Of a stretch of DNA of 40,395 bases, positions 34,222-40,395 are shown piece by piece (positions within the stretch are counted from its first letter, which is position 1; each line of letters begins with the position of its first letter). Origin of the DNA: Thermodesulfovibrionales bacterium (lineage in GTDB: Bacteria > Nitrospirota > Thermodesulfovibrionia > Thermodesulfovibrionales > SM23-35); NCBI GenBank assembly GCA_030019415.1, contig JASEEX010000001.1, positions 1-40,395 on the forward strand, written 5' to 3'. The position numbers were made by a program, and so were the translations under genes. A model generated the notes under the pieces. That model was given only the letters and a program-made list of their open reading frames with translations. It had not been told where the DNA came from and searched no databases.

Positions 34222-36477
34222 ATGTCAATATCTGACTTCATAGAATCCTTAAAAAAAGACAGAAGATTTAATCTCCAGGTCGCAGAACATAAATACATTC
34301 CTCCCATGAAGCCAGAATATGAGAAGCTTACTTTATCTGACAGGCTCAGAGATATATTGAGAAGGCGAGGCATAGAGCTATTTTACAGCCACCAGGTCGA
34401 GGCTATTAATTTAATAAGGCAGGGAGAGAATGTCGTTGTTATGACCCCTACGGCAAGCGGTAAGAGCCTTATATATAACATTCCTGTGCTTGAATCCATC
34501 ATCGAAAACCCTGAGTATAGGGCATTATATATATTCCCGTTAAAGGGACTTGAACAGGACCAGGTAAAAAACCTTAATGAGCTTTTTGAGGGCATTGAGG
34601 GGGATCCCGCAAGGGGGACAAAGTCCCCCTTGCGGCGTGGAGAGGTTTACGACGGGGACACCACTGCCTACAGGAGAAAAAAGATAAGAGAAGCAATCCC
34701 TAATGTCATTTTCACAAACCCCGATATGCTTCACCTTGCAATAAACCCCTTTCATAAAAAATGGGAGGAACTCTTCAGGAATTTGAGATATGTGGTTATT
34801 GATGAGATACATACCTACAGGGGTGTATTTGGCTCAAATGTTGCCCATGTGATGAGGAGGCTGAGGAGGATATGTAAATACTGGGGTTCTAACCCCCAAT
34901 TTATTGCAGCCTCTGCAACTATAGCCAATCCAGCCCAACTTACAGAGGAACTTATTGGGGTACCCTTTAAGGTTGTGGATCAGAGTGGGGCGCCACAGGC
35001 AGGGAGACATTTTATATTTATTAACCCAATAGAGAGCCCTTACACAGAAACGACGAGGCTCTTTATAAGATGCCTGAATGCAGGGCTGAGGACGATTGTC
35101 TTTACAAAGGCAAGAAAGATAACAGAGCTTATCTATTCATGGACAATGAACCAGGCACCTGAGCTTGAGGGCAGAATAAGCCCTTACCGCGCTGGTTTTC
35201 TTCCGAGAGAAAGGAGAGAGATAGAACAGAGATTATTCAGTGGAGAGCTCCTCGGTGTTGTATCAACAAGCGCACTTGAGCTCGGAGTTGATATAGGAGG
35301 GCTTGACTGCTGCATACTCTGCGGTTATCCGGGCTCTGTAGCAAGCACCTATCAAAGGGCAGGTCGTGTCGGAAGACACGGACAGGAATCAATGATTGTG
35401 ATGATTGCAATCCCTGATGCCCTCGACCAGTATTTCATGCGTCATCCTGAGGCATTCTTTGAGAAGAGCCATGAGGCAGCAGTAATAGACCCTGAGAATA
35501 GAAATATTCTTAAAAGACATATTCCATGCGCCTCTTCAGAGGTTTATCTGAGAGAAGACGACGATATATATGATGTAAAAAGGCTTATGTCTTTAATTGA
35601 TGAACTTGTTAAAGAAGGGATTTTAAATCCTGGCAGGAAAGGAGACATATGGTTCTCCAGAAGAAGGATGCCCCACAGGGAGGTTGGTATCAGGGCGATC
35701 GGTGAGCCCTTCGGTATTGTTGATGAATCAGGAAAGGCAATTGGGGAGCTAAGTGGTATGAGGGTTTTCAGGGATGCCTTTCCTGGTGCTATCTATCTCC
35801 ACAGGGGAAGGCAGTATCATGTTGCAGAGCTTGATTTAGAAAGGAAAAAGGTGATATGCAGTGAGATTGACGTAAATTATTACACCCAGGCATTGAGCAA
35901 AGAAGAGACAGAAGTAATAAAAGAGAAAGAGATGAAGAATTACAGGGGCCTTTCAGTTCGCTGGGGAACCCTTAAAACAACCCAGAAGATAACAGGCTAT
36001 GAGAAAAAGAGAATCTTTGACAGGGTCAGGATTTCAAGACATGGCCTCGATATGCCTGATTATATATTCGAGACGGAAGGACTCTGGATTAAAATAGATA
36101 AGACAATAAAATCCTTTATCGAATCAGAAGGTTTTGATCTTGCAGGGACCCTCCATGCTGTTGAGCATACTATAATAGCATGTATACCACTATTTGCCCT
36201 CTGTGACAGAGGAGACATTGGCGGATTGAGTTATACCTTTTATCCTGAATTTAAACAACCTGCAATATTCATTTATGATGGATACGAAGGCGGGACAGGG
36301 CTCACAAAGAGGGCGACTGAGGTTATCAGGGATTTGCTGATGGCAACCCTGAAGGTCATTGATGAATGTCCTTGCGAAGAAGGTTGCCCTTCCTGTGTGC
36401 AGGACCCTCGATGCGGTTCAGGCAACCAGCCACTGGATAAAGAAGGGGCAAAAAATCTGCTTAAAAGATGGCTCTAA
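34222..36477 (+). CDS. DEAD/DEAH-box helicase with C-terminal DUF1998 Zn domain
   Basis: This is an SF2 helicase of the YprA/MrfA type, implicated in some bacteria in repair of DNA damage such as crosslinks. Motifs in order: TPTASGKS (Walker A), DEIHTYRG (Walker B), SATIANP (motif III), and ALELGVDIGGLDCCI with QRAGRVGRHGQ (motifs V and VI). The C-terminal DUF1998-type module has CPCEEGCPSCVQDPRCGSGN, a four-cysteine metal site. The length is 751 residues. A palindrome coding for GDPARGTKSPLRRG (about residues 128-141) was inserted between motifs I and II without frame loss. It is not clearly in an operon with its neighbours. Confidence 0.9.
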   Translation: MSISDFIESLKKDRRFNLQVAEHKYIPPMKPEYEKLTLSDRLRDILRRRGIELFYSHQVEAINLIRQGENVVVMTPTASGKSLIYNIPVLESIIENPEYRALYIFPLKGLEQDQVKNLNELFEGIEGDPARGTKSPLRRGEVYDGDTTAYRRKKIREAIPNVIFTNPDMLHLAINPFHKKWEELFRNLRYVVIDEIHTYRGVFGSNVAHVMRRLRRICKYWGSNPQFIAASATIANPAQLTEELIGVPFKVVDQSGAPQAGRHFIFINPIESPYTETTRLFIRCLNAGLRTIVFTKARKITELIYSWTMNQAPELEGRISPYRAGFLPRERREIEQRLFSGELLGVVSTSALELGVDIGGLDCCILCGYPGSVASTYQRAGRVGRHGQESMIVMIAIPDALDQYFMRHPEAFFEKSHEAAVIDPENRNILKRHIPCASSEVYLREDDDIYDVKRLMSLIDELVKEGILNPGRKGDIWFSRRRMPHREVGIRAIGEPFGIVDESGKAIGELSGMRVFRDAFPGAIYLHRGRQYHVAELDLERKKVICSEIDVNYYTQALSKEETEVIKEKEMKNYRGLSVRWGTLKTTQKITGYEKKRIFDRVRISRHGLDMPDYIFETEGLWIKIDKTIKSFIESEGFDLAGTLHAVEHTIIACIPLFALCDRGDIGGLSYTFYPEFKQPAIFIYDGYEGGTGLTKRATEVIRDLLMATLKVIDECPCEEGCPSCVQDPRCGSGNQPLDKEGAKNLLKRWL
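34607..34635. repeat. 13-bp perfect palindrome inside the helicase gene
   Basis: CCGCAAGGGGGAC (34607-34619) and GTCCCCCTTGCGG (34623-34635) pair perfectly around an AAA loop. Translated in frame as ARGTKSPLR. Confidence 0.9.
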
Positions 36478-36574
36478 GGTACAGAGGCTTGACAATATCT
36501 TTGAACAAATGTCAACTTATTTAGGACGTTTTCACTGTAACATCTTTAACCATGCATCTATAGGAGGTATTTAT

Positions 36575-38794
36575 ATGATAAAACCGATTCGTCTCACATC
36601 TTACGCCTCACATTTTACGTCTCACATTTTAGCTTTACTATTTATGCTTATCTTTTCAGGTAGTGCATTTTCCCAGCAGATTGAGACAATTCCAATAACG
36701 CCTCAATATCTTGCCCCTGCAGGCCCCACATTATCAACACAGCCATCGATACAGGTACAACAGCCAATATTGCAACAATTACAGCCCCAACCTGCATTGC
36801 CAACCCCGCCTCAGCAACCACTAATTCCTGTGCAACCGTCCGTAGAAAAACCATCAGCCTTTGAGCAGTATATTGCTGGTAAGCTTCCTTTAACAGTATC
36901 CACAGATCTCAAACATTTCGGCTATGACCTATTCAGGCAGCCCCCATCCACCTTTGCCCCTGTTGATAATATACCTGTGGGCCCTGATTATGTCCTTGGT
37001 CCCGGGGATGAGATAAGAATAACTGTATGGGGGAAGATCGAGGGGCAGTGGTCAGTCGTGGTCAACAGGGATGGCAATATCAGCCTTCCGAAGGTTGGCA
37101 TCCTTGGGGTTACAGGGCTTACCTTTAAAGAATTAAAAGAGCTCTTGCATAAAGAGTTTTCGAAATACTACACAGGCTTTGAGATGAATGTGAGCATGGG
37201 CCCATTAAGGACAATAAGGGTCTATGTTGTCGGTAATGCAGAAAGACCAGGAGCATACACCGTTTCTTCCCTTTCAACCCTTGTCAATGCCCTTTTTGAG
37301 GCAGGTGGGCCGAGTAAGACAGGCACAATGAGGGAGATTCAGGTCAAGAGAAATGGCAAGACAATTGTCCATTTTGATATATATGATTTCCTGCTAAAGG
37401 GTGATAAGACAAAGGATATAAGGCTTATGCCTGAGGATGTGATATTTATACCACATGTAGGCGCACTAGTAGGAATTGCAGGGAATGTAAGGAATCCTGC
37501 CATTTATGAATTAAAGGGTGAACTCAGGCTTTTTGATTTGATACAAATGGCAGGGGGACTTACCAGTGTTGCATTCAAAGGAAGGGTTCAGGTTCAAAGA
37601 ACAGAGGATCATCAATTTAGAACTATCTTTGAAGGTGACCTGATTGAGATAGAAAAGAATCCGGAAAAGAATTTTGCCCTCAAGGATGGGGATTTAGTAA
37701 AGGTCTTTTCTATTGTAGAAACAAAAAACACTGTTATTATTACCGGAGCAGTAGCAAATCCAGGGGAATATGGAATTACGCCAGGAGTTACAAAAGTCAG
37801 AGATGTTATCTCACTATCAGGTGGGCTACTCTACTACGCCTCCAATCAAGCTGAGATAACAAGGATAAAGGTCACTCAGGCAGGCCCTCGGACAGAAAGG
37901 CTTTTTATTGACCTTTCAAAGGCATTGGAGGGAGACCATCAACATAATGTCCCATTGGAGATAAATGACTACCTTTTTGTCCGTACTGTCCCAGAATGGG
38001 AGCTTTATAGGACAGTAACCATCTCTGGTGAGGTCAAATTTCCAGGGACTTATACCATCAAAAAAGGTGAGAAGCTGTCTTCCCTTATTGAGAGGGCAGG
38101 GGGCTATACAGACAATGCATATCTTAGAGGAGCTGTATTTACAAGAGAGAGGGTAAGAGAATTACAGCAGAGACAACTTGATGAGATGGTAGAGAGGCTT
38201 GAAAGGGAGTTGTTAGGAAGGGGTGCAGCAGAGACAGCGGCTGCCTTATCCCCTGAGGAGGCAAAGATTAAGGAGTATGAAATCAAACAGAAGAGAGACT
38301 TTGTAGCCGCTCTAAAAGGCGTGAAGGCAAAAGGCAGGATGGCTATAAAGATAGACCAGCCTGAGATTCTGAAAAAGACACCTTATGACGTAGAGCTTGA
38401 GAAAGATGATAGCCTGTTTATCCCATCAAATCCTCAGAGTGTTCAGATCATAGGGTCTGTATATAATCAAACAGCCTTTGTCTACGATAAAGACAAGGGT
38501 TATTCCAGATATATTGATTTAGCAGGTGGATATACAGAGAATGCTGATAAAAAGAGGGTTTATATACTTAAGGCTGATGGGACTGCTGTAAGACCCGGAG
38601 GTGGTTTTCTCGGTATATCATGGAGCAAGGATTCCAATAGGTGGGAAATTGGAGGTCAGGAATTAGATCCAGGAGATACCATAGTAGTTCCTGAAAAGAT
38701 CGAAAGGATTGCCTGGATGCGAGAGATTAGGGATTTAACACAGATACTCTATCAGATTGCAGTCACAGCAGGAGTGTTGATTGTGGCGTTTTAA
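36575..38794 (+). CDS. Polysaccharide export protein with SLBB domains (Wza-like)
   Basis: Members of this family form the outer-membrane or periplasmic conduit for capsule or exopolysaccharide. A TAGGAGGTAT ribosome binding site puts the start at ATG 36575, giving 739 residues. A signal peptide spans about residues 1-33, cut near SAFS/QQ; no lipobox cysteine is present. A Pro/Gln-rich linker (about 40-95) precedes the poly-export domain, VGPDYVLGPGDEIRITVWG. Several SLBB repeats follow (VYVVGNAERPGAYTV, VGIAGNVRNPAIYEL, VIITGAVANPGEYGI, VTISGEVKFPGTYTI, VQIIGSVYNQTAFVY). The C-terminus ends in a hydrophobic segment, ILYQIAVTAGVLIVAF. The Wzi-like gene overlaps its 3' end. Confidence 0.9.
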   Translation: MIKPIRLTSYASHFTSHILALLFMLIFSGSAFSQQIETIPITPQYLAPAGPTLSTQPSIQVQQPILQQLQPQPALPTPPQQPLIPVQPSVEKPSAFEQYIAGKLPLTVSTDLKHFGYDLFRQPPSTFAPVDNIPVGPDYVLGPGDEIRITVWGKIEGQWSVVVNRDGNISLPKVGILGVTGLTFKELKELLHKEFSKYYTGFEMNVSMGPLRTIRVYVVGNAERPGAYTVSSLSTLVNALFEAGGPSKTGTMREIQVKRNGKTIVHFDIYDFLLKGDKTKDIRLMPEDVIFIPHVGALVGIAGNVRNPAIYELKGELRLFDLIQMAGGLTSVAFKGRVQVQRTEDHQFRTIFEGDLIEIEKNPEKNFALKDGDLVKVFSIVETKNTVIITGAVANPGEYGITPGVTKVRDVISLSGGLLYYASNQAEITRIKVTQAGPRTERLFIDLSKALEGDHQHNVPLEINDYLFVRTVPEWELYRTVTISGEVKFPGTYTIKKGEKLSSLIERAGGYTDNAYLRGAVFTRERVRELQQRQLDEMVERLERELLGRGAAETAAALSPEEAKIKEYEIKQKRDFVAALKGVKAKGRMAIKIDQPEILKKTPYDVELEKDDSLFIPSNPQSVQIIGSVYNQTAFVYDKDKGYSRYIDLAGGYTENADKKRVYILKADGTAVRPGGGFLGISWSKDSNRWEIGGQELDPGDTIVVPEKIERIAWMREIRDLTQILYQIAVTAGVLIVAF
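36591..36632 (+). repeat. Heptamer tandem repeat in the exporter signal peptide
   Basis: Six 7-bp units alternate gtctcac and attttac types (gtctcac, atcttac, gcctcac, attttac, gtctcac, attttag). They are translated as the n-region of the signal peptide, RLTSYASHFTSHIL. Confidence 0.85.
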
Positions 38795-40244
38795 GTTTTT
38801 AATCATCTTTGTCAGTGTATTATTGATCACTCCCCGTGCCAAGGCATCTGCATATCTGCCTGTAGATGATGAATTCTATAACACACTTTATCGTCTCGAG
38901 GCAGAAGGGGTCATACAAAGCGGATTACTAACAACAAGACCCCTAAGTTATAAGGAGGTAACAAGACTTATACTCGAAGCAGAAAGAAATTCTGCTGGTA
39001 GAAGTGTATTTATTAAAAGTCTGATTAAGACCTTAAAAGAGAGATTTGAGCATGAGATTGGTGAAGCTAAATTTATGAAACCTCTTGATTCTTTCTATAC
39101 AAGTTATTTGTATGCGGATTCAGATATTCAGGCATTATACTACAACAATGATGGAGACCATTATGAAAAAGGTTCCAATCTTAGGTCAGGCCTTTCTTCA
39201 AGGGCAGAGTTAGAATGGGTGTCGGTTTATATCAATCCAGAGGTCAGGTATTCAGATAGTGATACAGATCTGGTAATGAAGAGGGGATATGGAGTTCTGA
39301 GTTTTTCAGGAGCGGACCTTGCATTGGGCAAGGATTCACAGTGGTGGGGGCCGGGATACCATGGATCGATACTCCTTTCAAACAATGCTGAACCATTGAC
39401 GATGTTGAGACTTACCAATTCACAGCCTGTACTACTTCCATGGATTTTTAAATACCTTGGTCCGTTTAGATTTACCTTCTTTGCTACAAGGCTTGAGAAG
39501 GAGAGAAAAGATTTCCCGGAGCCATATTTATGGGGGATGCGTCTTAATTTTAAGCCTCATCCATACCTTGAGATAGGACTTCAAAGAACAGCCCTCTTAG
39601 GTGGAAAGGGGCGTTCGGAGGATTTAGGGACATGGCTAAAAAGCCTCACGGGAAAAGGGGAAAATGTACCCGGCGTTGAGGCAGGTGACCAGAGGGCAGG
39701 TTTTGATGTAAAATTAACCCTGCCATTTAAATGGCAGCCATTACAGGTATATGCAGAGGCTGCTGGAGAAGATGAGGCAGGAGGATTGCCTTATAAGTGG
39801 GCATATCTCACGGGTATATATCTACCAAGGATAATCAGCCTTGAGAGAATCAGTATGAGGGGAGAATATGCCACTACCCATGTAGAAGGTTCACCGAATG
39901 TCTGGTATACTCACGGTATTTATACTGATGGCTACAAATACAAAGGCAGGATAATAGGGCATCACATGGGAACAGATTCGAAAGACATTTTTTTAGAGGT
40001 ATCATACCTCATACCTGAGCGTAATGGAAGAATATCTATTTTTTATGACAGGGAAGAGCATAACCTTTCAGAGACAGTAAGAGAGAAGAAGGATGAGGTT
40101 GATGTGAAGGTAGATATTAAATTGGCTAAGGATTTGAAGGTAAAGACATCATATGGATATGGGAAGATTAAAAATATAGGAAATATCCCTGCTGAGGATA
40201 GAAAAATAAACATAATCATTGGTATGATAAGTTATAATTTTTAG
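38781..40244 (+). CDS. Capsule assembly Wzi-family outer membrane protein
   Basis: This 487-residue protein begins at TTG 38781 with GGAG seven bases upstream, inside the end of the preceding exporter gene. The signal peptide is MWRFKFLIIFVSVLLITP with cleavage after KASA (residue 24). Downstream come a helical segment (TTRPLSYKEVTRLILEAE) and a long beta-rich region with alternating strands, typical of Wzi-like barrels; recognisable motifs include DLALGKDSQWWGPGYHGSILL and PLTMLRLTN. Wzi-type proteins hold capsule polysaccharide at the cell surface. Together with the SLBB exporter it indicates a surface-polysaccharide cluster continuing beyond the right edge. Confidence 0.82.
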   Translation: MWRFKFLIIFVSVLLITPRAKASAYLPVDDEFYNTLYRLEAEGVIQSGLLTTRPLSYKEVTRLILEAERNSAGRSVFIKSLIKTLKERFEHEIGEAKFMKPLDSFYTSYLYADSDIQALYYNNDGDHYEKGSNLRSGLSSRAELEWVSVYINPEVRYSDSDTDLVMKRGYGVLSFSGADLALGKDSQWWGPGYHGSILLSNNAEPLTMLRLTNSQPVLLPWIFKYLGPFRFTFFATRLEKERKDFPEPYLWGMRLNFKPHPYLEIGLQRTALLGGKGRSEDLGTWLKSLTGKGENVPGVEAGDQRAGFDVKLTLPFKWQPLQVYAEAAGEDEAGGLPYKWAYLTGIYLPRIISLERISMRGEYATTHVEGSPNVWYTHGIYTDGYKYKGRIIGHHMGTDSKDIFLEVSYLIPERNGRISIFYDREEHNLSETVREKKDEVDVKVDIKLAKDLKVKTSYGYGKIKNIGNIPAEDRKINIIIGMISYNF

Positions 40245-40263
40245 TCAAAATAAGTGGGGTTTT

Positions 40264-40395
40264 ATGGACGAGAAGGCTTTAGTAGAAATGGTGAGAGATG
40301 TAGTAAGAGAGGAACTAAATACCTTTAGACAGGAAGTAGCTACAAAGGAGGACCTTAAGGCATTTGCTACAAAGGAGGACCTTAAGGCATTTGCT
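40264..40395 (+). CDS. Coiled-coil protein with tandem ATKEDLKAF repeats, cut by the window edge
   Basis: An ATG at 40264 opens MDEKALVEMVRDVVREEL, then a helical stretch with repeats of ATKEDLKAF. The DNA has a 27-bp direct tandem repeat (gctacaaaggaggaccttaa onward), present twice before the edge. The heptad-like pattern suggests a coiled coil, as in short proteins of the 'TKEDL' repeat type that are common but uncharacterised. The gene is incomplete, so length and function are unknown. It begins 19 bp after the Wzi-like gene. Confidence 0.6.
   Translation, partial: MDEKALVEMVRDVVREELNTFRQEVATKEDLKAFATKEDLKAFA

Noticed and set aside
36489-36515. TTGACA-N15-TGTCAA before the exporter gene as promoter or operator
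   Set aside because: The -35-like half is perfect but no -10 hexamer fits, and a single 6-bp inverted repeat is not enough to claim an operator.

Overview
This is a window of a bacterial chromosome, roughly 40-45% GC by eye, dense with genes and mostly housekeeping in content. The gene mix points to a Gram-negative-type anaerobe or microaerophile of the Nitrospirota / deep delta-like kind. Supporting features are SecDF-YajC, Hfq-MiaA, a short EF-Ts, a Tat-exported periplasmic NiFe hydrogenase, a Wza/Wzi-type envelope locus, and an Rnl3 RNA ligase next to a HARP-type PIN nuclease. The phylum assignment is inference; no rRNA is present.

Layout, left to right. (1) 1-502: remains of an IS481-like transposase among direct repeats. 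(2) 528-1940: trpC-trpF, convergent with queF (minus strand). (3) 2398-5357: a strong promoter and yajC-secD-secF, ending at a cloverleaf-like palindrome. (4) 5512-9678: recJ, a repeat-filled spacer, and a bifunctional relA/spoT. (5) 9689-12492: a minor-pilin operon (fimT/gspH-, pilV-, pilW-, pilX-like). (6) 12559-13650: a wrecked feoAB locus (minus). (7) 13787-20221: argG, dprA-topA, a MobB-like P-loop protein and an Rnl3 RNA ligase, with a HARP-family RNase (minus) meeting the ligase tail to tail. (8) 21107-24015: a HIT protein, tRNA-Leu(GAG) and the minus-strand run miaA-hfq-nudix-SurA_N protein. (9) 24225-27466: a small helix-turn-helix-like protein, a CcsA/HemX-like membrane protein, hemA and hemC in overlapping order. 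(10) 27476-30544: the minus-strand translation operon rpsB-tsf-pyrH-frr-dksA-like. (11) 30700-34174: a leader with hairpins, then hydrogenase small and large subunits, maturation protease and HypC. (12) 34222-40395: a DUF1998-type DEAD helicase, then an exopolysaccharide/capsule locus (SLBB exporter, Wzi-like protein, a truncated coiled-coil protein) that runs off the window.

The most striking property is not a gene. Short heptanucleotide tandem repeats, different in sequence at each site but all with 7-bp period, and small perfect palindromes have repeatedly entered both spacers and the coding frames of conserved genes. Coding targets are recJ (three sites), topA (three heptad sites and one palindrome), hemC (two), queF (C-terminus), the exporter signal peptide, the hydrogenase protease N-terminus, the helicase and a pilin leader. 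All remain in frame. The pilW insertion is a 33-bp palindrome that duplicates the prepilin-peptidase motif exactly. The Rnl3 ligase / HARP nuclease pair is the most interesting protein-level association.
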